The position numbers and the translations under genes are program-made. From NCBI RefSeq assembly GCF_039530285.1, contig NZ_BAAAOK010000009.1, forward strand, positions 1 to 64,000: DNA of 64,000 nucleotides, given 5' to 3'. Source of the stretch: Actinomadura_C alba (GTDB lineage Bacteria; Actinomycetota; Actinomycetes; Streptosporangiales; Streptosporangiaceae). Below the pieces are notes generated by a model. The model was given only the letters and a program-made list of their open reading frames with translations. It was not told where the DNA came from and did no database searches. Shown here piece by piece: positions 50,447 to 59,990 of the stretch (its first letter is position 1; each line of letters starts with the position of its first letter).

Positions 50447-51844
50447 CTAGCCACCCAGTCCGCGTACGTACGAGAACAGCCCGACCTCGCCGAGCGCCAT
50501 GGGCACCAGGCTCAGCACCACGAGCAGGTCGATGATGTCGGCGGCCCGCGCCCAGAACGGTGACGGCCGGTTGTCGGGCAGCCAGAGGCTCACGCCCACC
50601 ACGATGGCGGCCACGGCGAGCAGAGGTGCGAGCACCGCCATGAGGACGACGTTCTGAGATGCGCCGATCGAGCTCGCCACCGCCAGCACGCCGAGCCCCG
50701 CGATGCCCGGCACCATGAGCGCCAGCCGCTGGGCCCGGCCCCGGAAGATCCGCGACCGCAGCAGGAGGGCGACCGCGACCGTCGCGCTCATCGTGGGGCC
50801 GAGCCAGCCGTCCGAGAACGCCAGCGGCACCTGGGCGATGAAGCCCACCATGCCGAGCCCAAGGACGATGCCGGTCACGAACCGAGCGGCATGCGCCGTG
50901 CGGCGCAGCACCTGCTGACCGTCGACCATCATCGTGTCGCGCCGCAGGTCCTCGGCGCTCTCGGGTACGGGGGGCAGTGTCACCCGGGCGAGGCGGAACG
51001 CGATCGTCGGGGTCAGTGGCATCAGTGCGCTCGTGACCGTGACGGTCACCGCGGCGACTCCGGACGCCGAGACCCCATCGAAGATCACTGCCACCCCGGC
51101 GCCGATGGCGCCCATCAACGCGGCGAAGACCCCTCCGAGGAAGACCGGCAGGCCGTCGGAGATCCCGACGGCGGCGATCGTGGCGACCAGCACGACCACG
51201 GCGAATCCGGACAGTGCGTGGACGGCGCCCAACTCGGTGAGAGAAGTGTCTCGTGCGGGCGCCAGCAGTCCGGCGAGGAATGCGTGCGGTAGCGCGCAGA
51301 AGCCGAGCACCACACCGGCCTGGGTGTCTCCGGACGCGCGGGATATCCCGATGGCGGCGATCAGCGCGAGGAGGCTCAGTACGCCGGCGGCGACGGCCGG
51401 CAGGATCCACGAGGGCCCGGACAGCAACACGACCACGGCCGCGATCGCTGCGGCGGCGCCGGCCACGCCCAGTCCGTAGTTGCGCGTCCACTCGACCCGC
51501 CAGCGGTCCGGCCGGTCGTTGACGCCGGTCGCCACCACATCGGCGACATCGTCGAAGGACAGCTCCGGCAACTGCGCCATGGTCGGCCGGAGGTAGAGCA
51601 TCTCGCCATCGCGCAGATTGGCCTGCGACGGCGTGACGCCTCCGTCGAATGGCGCCTCGTCGAGGCGCTGCAGCACCCACCCCCCGTGGGCGAGCCCAGC
51701 GTCGGCGAGGTTGTCGCCGGAGTAGTGCAGGATCGCCGGCCACAACTGGGCGAAGGGCACGTGGGCGGGGAGGGAGATGTCCACCCGTCGTTTCGGTCCA
51801 ACGACCGTGACCCGGCACAACTCTGCCCCAGAAGTCGGGCTCAC
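50447..51844 (-). CDS. eccD: type VII secretion integral membrane protein EccD
   Basis: A 465-residue protein: an N-terminal ubiquitin-like domain (ELCRVTVVGPKRRVDISLPA, then LRDGEMLYLRPTMAQLPELS) and a long linker, followed by 11 membrane helices, as in EccD. It forms the central channel lining of the ESX complex. GTG 51844 has AGGAG seven bases upstream; a GTG at 51856 has none. It is the first gene of the minus-strand operon and is divergent from eccC. Confidence 0.95.
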   Translation of the reverse strand: MSPTSGAELCRVTVVGPKRRVDISLPAHVPFAQLWPAILHYSGDNLADAGLAHGGWVLQRLDEAPFDGGVTPSQANLRDGEMLYLRPTMAQLPELSFDDVADVVATGVNDRPDRWRVEWTRNYGLGVAGAAAAIAAVVVLLSGPSWILPAVAAGVLSLLALIAAIGISRASGDTQAGVVLGFCALPHAFLAGLLAPARDTSLTELGAVHALSGFAVVVLVATIAAVGISDGLPVFLGGVFAALMGAIGAGVAVIFDGVSASGVAAVTVTVTSALMPLTPTIAFRLARVTLPPVPESAEDLRRDTMMVDGQQVLRRTAHAARFVTGIVLGLGMVGFIAQVPLAFSDGWLGPTMSATVAVALLLRSRIFRGRAQRLALMVPGIAGLGVLAVASSIGASQNVVLMAVLAPLLAVAAIVVGVSLWLPDNRPSPFWARAADIIDLLVVLSLVPMALGEVGLFSYVRGLGG

Positions 51845-51876
51845 GTCACTCCTCACTAGGTTTGCTCAAGGCCTCG

Positions 51877-51900
51877 GGTTTCCCCCACGCGGTGGAAACC
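51877..51900. promoter_or_regulatory. inverted repeat in the eccC/eccD divergent promoter
   Basis: Arms GGTTTCC (51877-51883) and GGAAACC (51894-51900) with a 10-base centre, in the 128-bp gap between eccD and eccC. Its location suits an operator that controls both directions of the secretion locus. Confidence 0.5.
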
Positions 51901-51972
51901 GTTACAACATAGACGTGCAGTCCATAGGATGACCATCTGGTTCATTGGATCGACCCGAAAGGGAGCCCGGCG

Positions 51973-54900
51973 GTGAGCACCGTTCTCGTTCGGCGCAAGG
52001 AGCGCAGAAAACCGCCTGAGCTGCCCCGCGGGGAGATCCTGCTGGAGTCCCCGCCGGAGCTGCCCGAAGTCGTGTCCGACGGCTTCCGGAACGTGATGAC
52101 GTTCCTGCCGATGGCCGCCGGGGCCGGCGCGATGGTGTTCATGTTCATGAACCCGAACGCCAGCACCATGCAGATGGTCGCCGGCGGCATGTTCGCGGTA
52201 TCGATGCTCGGCACGATGTTCAGCCAGGTCGGCCAGCGCGGCGGTGAGCGCAAGGTCAAGCTCAACGGCGCCCGGCGCGACTACCTGCGCTACCTCGGCC
52301 AGGTGCGCGCGAGGGTGCGCAAGGCCGCGAAGGCGCAGCGCGAGTCGCTGGAGTGGAACAACCCCAATCCGGCCAACCTGTGGTCCATCGTCATGAGCGC
52401 CCGGATCTGGGAGCGCCGCGCCAGCGACCCCGACTTCACGAACGTACGGATCGGCACCGGTTCACAGCGGCTCGCCGTACAACTCATCGCACCCGAGACC
52501 AAGCCGGTCGAGGATCTCGAGCCGATGACGGCCGGAGCGCTGCGCCGTTTCATGCGCAGTCACTCCACCGTGCCCGCGCTGCCGGTGGCCATCTCCCTGA
52601 AGTCGTTCGCGCGGGTGTACCCCGCCGGTGAGCCCGAGGCCGTGTACGGCATGGTGCGGGCGATGATCATGCAGATCGCCAGTTTCCACTCCCCCGACGA
52701 CGTACGGATCACCGTCTGCGCTTCGCGGGAGCGGATGGCGTGGTGGCAGTGGGTGAAATGGCTGCCGCACGCGCTGCACCCCACGGAGCACGACGCCGCC
52801 GGGCAGGTCCGACTGCTGGCCCAGACCCTGTCGGAGCTCGAGGCCCTGCTCGGCGAAGAGATCAAGGACCGGCCCCGGTTCTCTCCGGGACTGTCCGCCG
52901 AGGACCTGCCGTACCACGTGGTGATCATGGACGGCGGCGCCGCGTCGTACGACTCCCAGATCGCCGGCGACGGCATCGAAGGCGTCTGCGTCATCGACCT
53001 GAACGGAACCGTGGCGCCCACGAGCGACGCCACGACGCTGCGGCTCCAGGTCGCCGCCGACAAGATCCAGATGCTCAAGCGGGACCGTACCGGCAAGGAC
53101 GTGGCTACGCCGATCGGCAAGCCCGACCACGTCTCCATGGCACACGTGGAGTCGCTGGCCCGCCAGCTCGCACCCCTGCGGTCGAGCGCGGCGAGCACGA
53201 CTGATGAAGAGGACGTCCTCTCGGGCACTATGACGCTCACGTCCCTGCTCGGTGTCGAGGACGTCTTCAACATCGACCCGGCCAAGGTGTGGCGTCAACG
53301 TGCACAGCGCAACCGCCTTCGGGTGCCGATCGGCATGGACGCCTCCGGCCGGCCGATCGACCTCGACATCAAGGAGTCCGCGCAGGGCGGCATGGGCCCG
53401 CACGGCCTGTGCATCGGAGCGACCGGATCCGGTAAGTCCGAGTTGCTGCGCACGCTGGTGCTCGGCCTGGCGATGACCCACTCGCCCGAGGTCCTCAACT
53501 TCGTACTCGTCGACTTCAAGGGCGGCGCCACCTTCCTCGGGATGGAGGGGCTGCGGCACGTTTCGGCGATCATCACGAACCTCGAGGACGAGCTGCCGCT
53601 GGTCGACCGTATGTACGACGCCCTGCACGGCGAGATGGTGCGCCGCCAGGAGTTCCTGCGGTCGTCCGGAAACTACGCCTCGCTGCGCGACTACGAGAAG
53701 GCGCGCATGGAGGGTGCGCCGCTGCAGCCGATGCCGACCCTGTTCCTCGTGCTCGACGAGTTCTCCGAGCTGCTGTCGGCCAAGCCCGAGTTCGCCGAGC
53801 TGTTCGTGATGATCGGCCGGTTGGGCCGGTCGCTCGGCGTGCACATCCTGCTCGCGTCGCAGCGCCTGGAAGAGGGCAAGCTGCGTGGCCTCGACACGCA
53901 CCTGTCGTACCGAATCGGTCTGCGGACCTTCTCGGCGATGGAGTCCAGGACCGTGCTGGGCGTGCCGGACGCGTACGAGCTGCCGTCCGCTCCCGGCCAC
54001 GGCTACATGAAGTTCGGCACCGAGGCGATGACCCGGTTCCGGGCCGGGTACGTCTCCGGCCCGGTCGAGGACGAGGCCCAGCCCGAGCAGCAGTCGGCGC
54101 AGATCGTGCAGCAGGTCGTGCCGTACGTGCCCGACTTCATCCGCCCGCACGTCATCGAACAGGCCGAGCAGGAGCAGCCGCAGGAGCAGCGCAGCTCGGA
54201 GTCGCTGTTCGACGTCGTCGTACGCCAGCTGGCCGGGCACGGGCCGACGCCGCACCAGATCTGGCTGCCGCCACTGGACGAGCCGCCCACGCTGAACGAG
54301 CTCCTGCCCCAGCTCTCGGTGAGCCCGCAGCATGGGTTGACCGCGGTCGGCTGGGAAGGGCGCGGGCGCTTGCACGCCATGGTCGGGATCGTGGACAAGC
54401 CGTTCGAGCAGCGGCGTGACCCGTACTGGCTGGATCTGTCCGGCGGCGCCGGGCACATCGGCATCGTCGGCGGCCCGCAGACCGGCAAGTCCACCATGCT
54501 GCGCACGCTGATCGCCTCGCTGGCGCTGCTGCACACGCCGGCCGAGGTGCAGTTCTACTGCCTCGACTTCGGTGGTGGCACGCTCTCCGCGATGTCCGAC
54601 CTGCCGCACATCGGCGGCGTTGGTACCCGGCTCGACGCCGACCGGGTGCGCCGTACGGTCGCCGAGGTCTCGGTACTGCTGGAGCAGCGCGAGCGGGTGT
54701 TCACCGAGCGCGGCATCGACTCCATGGCCACCTACCGGCGGATGCGCGCCAACGGCGAGTTCGCCGGCGACGGGTACGGCGACGTGTTCCTGGTCGTGGA
54801 CAACTGGCTGACGCTCCGCCAGGACTACGAGAACCTGGAGGGCACCATCACCCAGCTCGCCGCGCGCGGTCTGGGTTACGGCATCCACGTCGTGGCGTCG

Positions 54901-55935
54901 TCCAACAAGTGGTCCGAGATGCGCGCCAACGTCCGCGACCTGCTCGGCACCAAGCTGGAGCTGCGGCTCGGTGACGCCTATGAGTCCGAGGTCAACCGCA
55001 AGCTCGCACAGAACGTGCCCGAAGACCGGCCCGGCCGGGGCATCACGCGGGAGGGACTGCACTTCCTGACCGCGCTTCCCCGGATCGACGGTGAGAACTC
55101 GGCGCAGTCGATCTCCGATGGCGTGGGCAAGCTGGTGCACGCCCTGCGGGAGTCGTGGCGGGGACCGGTCGCACCCAAGGTGCGCATGCTGCCCGACCTG
55201 CTCCCGCTGAGCGCGCTCCCGCCAGCGGCGCAGACCGGCGCCCGGATCCCCATCGGCATCGACGAGTCGACGCTGTCCCCGGTGCTCCTCGACTTCACCA
55301 CCGACCCACACTTCCTCGTGATCGGCGACACCGAATGCGGGAAGTCGAACCTGCTCAAGATGATCACCAACGGCATCATCGAGCGGAACACCCCCGACCA
55401 GGCACGCATCATCTTCCTCGACTACCGCCGCTCACTCTTGGACGTCGCCAACACCCCGCATCAGATCGGCTTCGCCGCCTCGTCCGCCGCCGCGCAGTCT
55501 CTGATCAAGGACATCCACGGCGCGATGGTCAGCCGGCTCCCACCGGCCGACCTCACCCCGGACCAGCTGCGGTCGAGGTCGTGGTGGACCGGGGCGGACC
55601 TGTACCTGATCATCGATGACTACGAGATGGTGGCGACGTCGGACAACCCGCTGCGCCAGATCGCCGAGTTGCTGCCGCAGGCCCGTGACATCGGCCTGCA
55701 CGTCATCGTCTCCCGCGCCATGGGCGGCGCCAGCCGGGCCATGTTCGACCCCGTGATCCAGCGGATCAAGGAGATGGCCTCACCCGGCCTGATCATGTCC
55801 GGCAACAAGGACGAAGGCGTGCTGCTCGGCAACGTCAAGGCGCACGCACTGGCCCCGGGCCGCGGTTACTACGTCGAGCGCCGCAGCGGCACCCGCCTCA
55901 TCCAGACCGCCTACGGCCAGACCTCTGAAACCTGA
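51973..55935 (+). CDS. eccC: type VII secretion ATPase EccC (EccCa and EccCb fused)
   Basis: A 1320-residue membrane ATPase, the motor of the ESX system. Two membrane helices are at about 38-80; then three FtsK/SpoIIIE ATPase domains. Walker A loops are GATGSGKSELL (about 482), GGPQTGKSTML (about 832) and GDTECGKSNLL (about 1117); the first is the canonical one and the others are the weaker domains that recognise substrates. The GTG start follows a gap of 128 bp from eccD. It is the first gene of the plus-strand cluster. Confidence 0.97.
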   Translation: MSTVLVRRKERRKPPELPRGEILLESPPELPEVVSDGFRNVMTFLPMAAGAGAMVFMFMNPNASTMQMVAGGMFAVSMLGTMFSQVGQRGGERKVKLNGARRDYLRYLGQVRARVRKAAKAQRESLEWNNPNPANLWSIVMSARIWERRASDPDFTNVRIGTGSQRLAVQLIAPETKPVEDLEPMTAGALRRFMRSHSTVPALPVAISLKSFARVYPAGEPEAVYGMVRAMIMQIASFHSPDDVRITVCASRERMAWWQWVKWLPHALHPTEHDAAGQVRLLAQTLSELEALLGEEIKDRPRFSPGLSAEDLPYHVVIMDGGAASYDSQIAGDGIEGVCVIDLNGTVAPTSDATTLRLQVAADKIQMLKRDRTGKDVATPIGKPDHVSMAHVESLARQLAPLRSSAASTTDEEDVLSGTMTLTSLLGVEDVFNIDPAKVWRQRAQRNRLRVPIGMDASGRPIDLDIKESAQGGMGPHGLCIGATGSGKSELLRTLVLGLAMTHSPEVLNFVLVDFKGGATFLGMEGLRHVSAIITNLEDELPLVDRMYDALHGEMVRRQEFLRSSGNYASLRDYEKARMEGAPLQPMPTLFLVLDEFSELLSAKPEFAELFVMIGRLGRSLGVHILLASQRLEEGKLRGLDTHLSYRIGLRTFSAMESRTVLGVPDAYELPSAPGHGYMKFGTEAMTRFRAGYVSGPVEDEAQPEQQSAQIVQQVVPYVPDFIRPHVIEQAEQEQPQEQRSSESLFDVVVRQLAGHGPTPHQIWLPPLDEPPTLNELLPQLSVSPQHGLTAVGWEGRGRLHAMVGIVDKPFEQRRDPYWLDLSGGAGHIGIVGGPQTGKSTMLRTLIASLALLHTPAEVQFYCLDFGGGTLSAMSDLPHIGGVGTRLDADRVRRTVAEVSVLLEQRERVFTERGIDSMATYRRMRANGEFAGDGYGDVFLVVDNWLTLRQDYENLEGTITQLAARGLGYGIHVVASSNKWSEMRANVRDLLGTKLELRLGDAYESEVNRKLAQNVPEDRPGRGITREGLHFLTALPRIDGENSAQSISDGVGKLVHALRESWRGPVAPKVRMLPDLLPLSALPPAAQTGARIPIGIDESTLSPVLLDFTTDPHFLVIGDTECGKSNLLKMITNGIIERNTPDQARIIFLDYRRSLLDVANTPHQIGFAASSAAAQSLIKDIHGAMVSRLPPADLTPDQLRSRSWWTGADLYLIIDDYEMVATSDNPLRQIAELLPQARDIGLHVIVSRAMGGASRAMFDPVIQRIKEMASPGLIMSGNKDEGVLLGNVKAHALAPGRGYYVERRSGTRLIQTAYGQTSET

Positions 55936-56014
55936 CCTCAGATGCGATCTTGAAAGCTGGAATACCGCCGGCAATCTACTGACTGACCCGCCACCTAACA
56001 CGGGAGTGATCCGC

Positions 56015-57082
56015 ATGGCCCCAAACTTCACTGTCAAGCCTGCACACATGCGCTCAGCGGCAAAAGAGATGCGTGAAAACATCGCTCCTGCATACAAGCT
56101 CGGTGGCGAAAACATCACTAATGGCGGCAAGATCGATTCCCCGGGATTCGGCATTGCACTGAGCATGCTGTTCCTCCCCGCATATATACAGAAGCTCGAC
56201 TTCCTCTCCAAGGACATGAGCGGCGCTCATGATGTCGTGAAGGAGATAGCCCAGCGCCTGGAAGCTGCCGCGACACAGTACGAGAAGGCAGAAAATCTCA
56301 ACGTCTCAGGATTTCAAGGGACGCCGAATAGCCAGGCTAGCCTGTCGTCGGCAGGAGGCCAGGCGCTTGGGTCAAGTGGACTGCTCGAGGTGGCCGGCGC
56401 CGGCGGTGCGATGATAGGCACAGGAGTAATCCAGGCTGCATTCACGGCGATGGGAGCCGCAGGCGCCTTGTCCCCGGCATTCATCCCAGCAGTCATCGCA
56501 GCGGCACTGGCCATTCCCAACATCGAAGACATCCATAAAGCGGCGTCGAATCTGTCCCTGACCGGGGCGAGCATGGGATCGAAGCTGAATCCGGCGTACG
56601 AGAAGGCCGTTACCACCGCGACGATCGGTTGGGAGGGAGAAGGGAGGTCCGCTTATATAACGCTTAACCAAACGGTTAAGGGGCATATGGACCAAATCGG
56701 CAAGTACGTCGAGGCCTTGGGGGGAGGGCTCCGCACCCTCGAAGTCGCGCTGGCTGGATTCTGGCTCGCGATCTCAGCTTTCATCTTTCCCTACTTGACC
56801 TGGCTGATCGCCATGAGGATCGCGCAGGCGTTCCCTCTGACCGCCCCCGCTATCGAACCAATAATCGCTGCGGCAAGTACCGCAATTGCATCGGGCGTAA
56901 CGACCATGATCGCAGGTATCATCGCTGTGGGAGGAGCGGTCGTCACCCTTGTAACAGCCCTGATGAAGGACGCCCTTGATCTCACCGCCATCCCCGATTC
57001 CGGCGCGGAGGGAACTCCGGACATGACAGAGTTCAAGGTAGGCCTGAATTTCAGCGTTCCCTCAGGTAATCTGGTCGACTGA
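56015..57082 (+). CDS. WXG-containing hydrophobic type VII substrate-like protein
   Basis: A 355-residue protein. The N-terminal ~95 residues form an ESX-like helical domain ending in ATQYEKAEN (a YxxxE-like motif). A hydrophobic segment follows at about 125-175. A second WXG-like domain has GWEGEGRSAYITLNQTVKGH at about 205-225, and then two or three membrane-type helices (FWLAISAFIFPYLTWLIAM; AIASGVTTMIAGIIAVGGAV). Such two-domain hydrophobic WXG proteins resemble pore-forming or toxin-like effectors, but no toxin domain is seen. It lies directly after eccC, in a lower-GC stretch. Confidence 0.75.
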   Translation: MAPNFTVKPAHMRSAAKEMRENIAPAYKLGGENITNGGKIDSPGFGIALSMLFLPAYIQKLDFLSKDMSGAHDVVKEIAQRLEAAATQYEKAENLNVSGFQGTPNSQASLSSAGGQALGSSGLLEVAGAGGAMIGTGVIQAAFTAMGAAGALSPAFIPAVIAAALAIPNIEDIHKAASNLSLTGASMGSKLNPAYEKAVTTATIGWEGEGRSAYITLNQTVKGHMDQIGKYVEALGGGLRTLEVALAGFWLAISAFIFPYLTWLIAMRIAQAFPLTAPAIEPIIAAASTAIASGVTTMIAGIIAVGGAVVTLVTALMKDALDLTAIPDSGAEGTPDMTEFKVGLNFSVPSGNLVD

Positions 57083-57100
57083 CGTCACGAAAGGTACCTT

Positions 57101-57508
57101 ATGTCATTCGATGTACAACGCGCCATCGAGCAGATGAGCGAGCAGGCGAGCAAGCTCTCCACGGACCTGCAAAATCTCAGCGCCAAGGGTTCAGACGATC
57201 GAAAGTATGTCACTGTCACCTGTGGCATGGGTGGCCGTCTCATTGATATCGAGTTCGATCCGATGGCACGCCGTCTGGACACGCATGATCTTCGCGAGAG
57301 CATTCTTATTGCGTCCGAGCGCGCGACAACCGCCGTGCAAGAACAATTCGCCAACGAGACCAGTAAGCTGGCCGGACTGGCCAACGGTCTGGATTCAGAA
57401 GCCATTCAGGAAGCGCAGAAACAGGTATCCAAGTTCCAGAAGCTCATCGAAGAGCAGATGTCCGAGGTCGCGAAGATTAGATCATCAATTCCCCGAACCA
57501 GGCAATGA
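57101..57508 (+). CDS. YbaB/EbfC-family-like protein (EspL-like)
   Basis: A 135-residue protein with the YbaB core: KYVTVTCGMGGRLIDIEFDP, then HDLRESILIASERATTAVQE, and a long C-terminal coiled coil. EspL of mycobacterial ESX-1 has the same fold and interacts with substrate chaperones. Here it sits 18 bp after a WXG-type gene and overlaps the next gene by 4 bp. Confidence 0.8.
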   Translation: MSFDVQRAIEQMSEQASKLSTDLQNLSAKGSDDRKYVTVTCGMGGRLIDIEFDPMARRLDTHDLRESILIASERATTAVQEQFANETSKLAGLANGLDSEAIQEAQKQVSKFQKLIEEQMSEVAKIRSSIPRTRQ

Positions 57509-58164
57509 CATACACAGAGTTGCGCTCGCGCCGTCTTTTGTGGCGCCTGTGTGCAACGATACTCCCGCGCACCGCGGCCCAGTACCAGTGGACGTGGAAT
57601 TTTCCTCTGTTCATGACGGGCACGGTCGTGTTCGCTATCGCGGTCGTTTCAATCGGTAACCTTCTGGTCAGCTTCTGGACGGGAATATTTCTAGGGGTCG
57701 TCAGTATTTTCGCGATCCCCATTATTCGTCTTTGCATCACGGGATGCAGCATCAACTGGTGGGCCAGTGGCGCCGGGCATCCGGTGTTGGTGGTCCAAGA
57801 CGGATGGATCTTCGGACGTCTCCGCCCAGTGTGGTCTGACGCCGCGAAGACGGTTAACGTCAACGACACCGATTGGTGGGATTTCAAAATCCGTGCCGAT
57901 ACCGTGACCGGCGTACGACTCCTGCACTCTGATCAGCCGCCTAAGGCGCATAAACTTGCGCTTGATCTGCCAGCTGACGTGCGATCCTCTATCCGCGACT
58001 CACTGATGGAATGCGGAATGGAGAAGTACGTCGAGCACATAGAAGAGCTGTGGGACACGCCGGCGATGTGGATGATCGGCGGCATGCAACCCATCCGCCG
58101 CAGATCGTCTGGGATACAAAAGATGCTGGCCGCACTCCAGGAGGCCGGCGCACCGACTTCCTGA
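57505..58164 (+). CDS. hypothetical two-helix membrane protein
   Basis: A 219-residue protein with a helical hairpin in the membrane (about 33-85: LFMTGTVVFAIAVVSIGNLL, FWTGIFLGVVSIFAIPIIRL), then a soluble domain (DGWIFGRLRPVWSDAAKTVN). No family is recognised. It overlaps the YbaB-like gene by 4 bp, so the three genes from 56015 form an operon. GC content is visibly lower than in the neighbouring core genes. A hairpin follows. Confidence 0.65.
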   Translation: MTYTELRSRRLLWRLCATILPRTAAQYQWTWNFPLFMTGTVVFAIAVVSIGNLLVSFWTGIFLGVVSIFAIPIIRLCITGCSINWWASGAGHPVLVVQDGWIFGRLRPVWSDAAKTVNVNDTDWWDFKIRADTVTGVRLLHSDQPPKAHKLALDLPADVRSSIRDSLMECGMEKYVEHIEELWDTPAMWMIGGMQPIRRRSSGIQKMLAALQEAGAPTS

Positions 58165-58184
58165 GTTCAACTACGCCACTCCCC

Positions 58185-58216
58185 AAGCCCGGCTGTTTCC
58201 ACCAACTGCCGGGCTT
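58185..58216 (+). terminator. terminator after the eccC-downstream operon
   Basis: Arms AAGCCCGGC and GCCGGGCTT around a 14-base loop, 21 bp after the stop of the membrane protein gene. Confidence 0.7.
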
Positions 58217-58301
58217 CCTCTATGTGTGATGAGTAACCGCCGCGTGGCCACTATGGCGGCACCTGCGATCCCGATCACCGCGAAAAGAAACCGGATGGAA
58301 C

Positions 58302-58802
58302 TTGAGTAATCCAGAACTTGAATCAGTGCGGCTGGGGCGTTCAGCAGGTTTCGGGCGGCCTATCGTTCGTGCGCTGATCACGGCGACGTGTGCGGGCCTC
58401 CTCTTCGCCGGGCTGGGCGTGCTGGCCTTTGCCGAAGGCGCCGAAGGACTACTCGCCGCCGTGGGTTGGGTTCTTGTCACCTGTGGGCTGGGTTCTACTG
58501 TGATCGGCGGTCTTTTGCTGCTCATGTCGCGCAGAGAAGGCGGGCCCTCCGTACTCAGCGCCGACGGCATCGCAGCACCGGGGGGTATGAAGGACCAAGC
58601 CATTGGATGGCGCGATGTTGAACGCTGCGAGATTCGACTCGGCTCCGGGGGTGCCAGGTTGCTGGCCGCATGGGTGACGCCCGGAAGGACCAAGGAACCG
58701 AAGCAGATATGGCTGGGAGACGCCAGAGCCACTGGTGTCCCCGAGGAAGTTCTTCTCAGGCAGATCGATCAGTGGATTCGACAATCGGCTCGCAGACCAT
58801 GA
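58302..58802 (+). CDS. hypothetical two-helix membrane protein with PH-like end
   Basis: A 166-residue protein starting at TTG. Two helices at about 23-75 (ALITATCAGLLFAGLGVLAF; AAVGWVLVTCGLGSTVIGGL), then a small beta-rich soluble part (AIGWRDVERCEIRLGSGG) like a bacterial PH domain. Function unknown. It is convergent with the tubby-like gene on the other strand. Confidence 0.55.
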   Translation: MSNPELESVRLGRSAGFGRPIVRALITATCAGLLFAGLGVLAFAEGAEGLLAAVGWVLVTCGLGSTVIGGLLLLMSRREGGPSVLSADGIAAPGGMKDQAIGWRDVERCEIRLGSGGARLLAAWVTPGRTKEPKQIWLGDARATGVPEEVLLRQIDQWIRQSARRP

Positions 58803-58859
58803 GCACCTGAGGGTGACCACGGTCTGCGCGCTGGAGGGTCGCATCATGCGCGCCCCATG

Positions 58860-59990
58860 TCAGAGGTCCAGCATGAGCTCCTGGACGATGATGAAGGCCA
58901 CGACGAGCCTCCTCGCCTGCTCATCACAGCCCGCACCGAAGCGGATGGTCCAGGGCTCGTCCACAGCCTGGATCCGGCTGAGGGCCGCCTTGTGCACACC
59001 CTGTGGATTCACGACCTCGTAGTCGCTCTCGAAGGCCTCCGTGCTCGTGATCTCCGCAAGGGCCGATCCCGCTCCGTCCGTGACCGTGTACGTGGGGCGG
59101 GCCACTCCACGTGATCGCTCGATGGTGCCCACGGGCGCGCCGTCGGGCAGTGTGACCTCGATGTCGAAGTGCACGGCACCGCTCGATTTCTCCACGCTGA
59201 ACAGCGGCTCACCGCCAGGCCCGGCAACGTCGAAGCGATGACGCGTCACTTCCGGATTGTGCGACAGAGCGCGGCTGATCCCCCGCACGGCAGGGACGTA
59301 CGGTTCACCCACGGTCGCGAGCATCCGGCCATCCGCCGCGATCACCCGGTCCCGGTGGAATTCCAGCGATGTCCCCCCGAACAGCCCGCTCATCGGTTCC
59401 GTCGGAGAAGGCTCGAGTGCCTCCCGAGCAGGTGGATGTGCGCCTAGCTTCGACCCTGGGAGCACGGTCAGGAGACAGACGGCGAGCATCCGGTAGGTCT
59501 CGGAGATCTGGCCATTGAACCGCACCTGGTGAGGGCCGCCGCCCGGCTTGCGGTCCGCGGTCGCCGTCCGGGTACCGGCGCCATCGTCGAACGCGTGGGT
59601 GAGCTTCTTGGGGATATCGCCGTAGCGCACCTTCGTCGCGAAGGCCCCTTCGCCGAGGACCTCCCCACCCGCTGCCGTGAAGACGTACTTGACGCCCTTG
59701 GGCCCCGTGCGGAGGGCGGTGACGGTGCCGACATCATCGCCGACCTCGGTCCTGACGGTCAGGCGGAAGTTCGCCATGCCGAGGCCGCCCTCGTCGACCC
59801 GGCACAGGATCTCTCCGGCCTGGCCGAGGAGGTCGAAGGACCGTGCCCGGTGACGCCACAAGAACCAGCGAAACCATCCCCGGAAGAAGAGGACACGGGG
59901 CCGCCGAACGACGGCCACGACCTTTCCGCGTTCGTCCGTCACCACGTCCTTGCCCACGATCAGCGGTGACGTGGCGAGCGGAGCGCTCAT
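58860..59990 (-). CDS. tubby/LURP-one-like (scramblase-type) protein
   Basis: A 376-residue protein built of two similar beta-rich halves, each with a strand-helix pattern that ends in a hydrophobic helix (SETYRMLAVCLLTVLPG in the first; RLVVAFIIVQELMLDL at the C-terminus). This layout resembles the tubby-C/LURP-one/phospholipid scramblase fold. Lipid binding is plausible, not shown. It overlaps the upstream mycosin by 4 bp, so both are co-translated. Confidence 0.55.
   Translation of the reverse strand: MSAPLATSPLIVGKDVVTDERGKVVAVVRRPRVLFFRGWFRWFLWRHRARSFDLLGQAGEILCRVDEGGLGMANFRLTVRTEVGDDVGTVTALRTGPKGVKYVFTAAGGEVLGEGAFATKVRYGDIPKKLTHAFDDGAGTRTATADRKPGGGPHQVRFNGQISETYRMLAVCLLTVLPGSKLGAHPPAREALEPSPTEPMSGLFGGTSLEFHRDRVIAADGRMLATVGEPYVPAVRGISRALSHNPEVTRHRFDVAGPGGEPLFSVEKSSGAVHFDIEVTLPDGAPVGTIERSRGVARPTYTVTDGAGSALAEITSTEAFESDYEVVNPQGVHKAALSRIQAVDEPWTIRFGAGCDEQARRLVVAFIIVQELMLDL

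Noticed and set aside
52462..55311. 949-codon open frame on the minus strand opposite eccC
   Set aside because: It is a mirror of eccC produced by high GC content: low-complexity Arg/His/Gly/Asp composition, no domain and no ribosome binding site.
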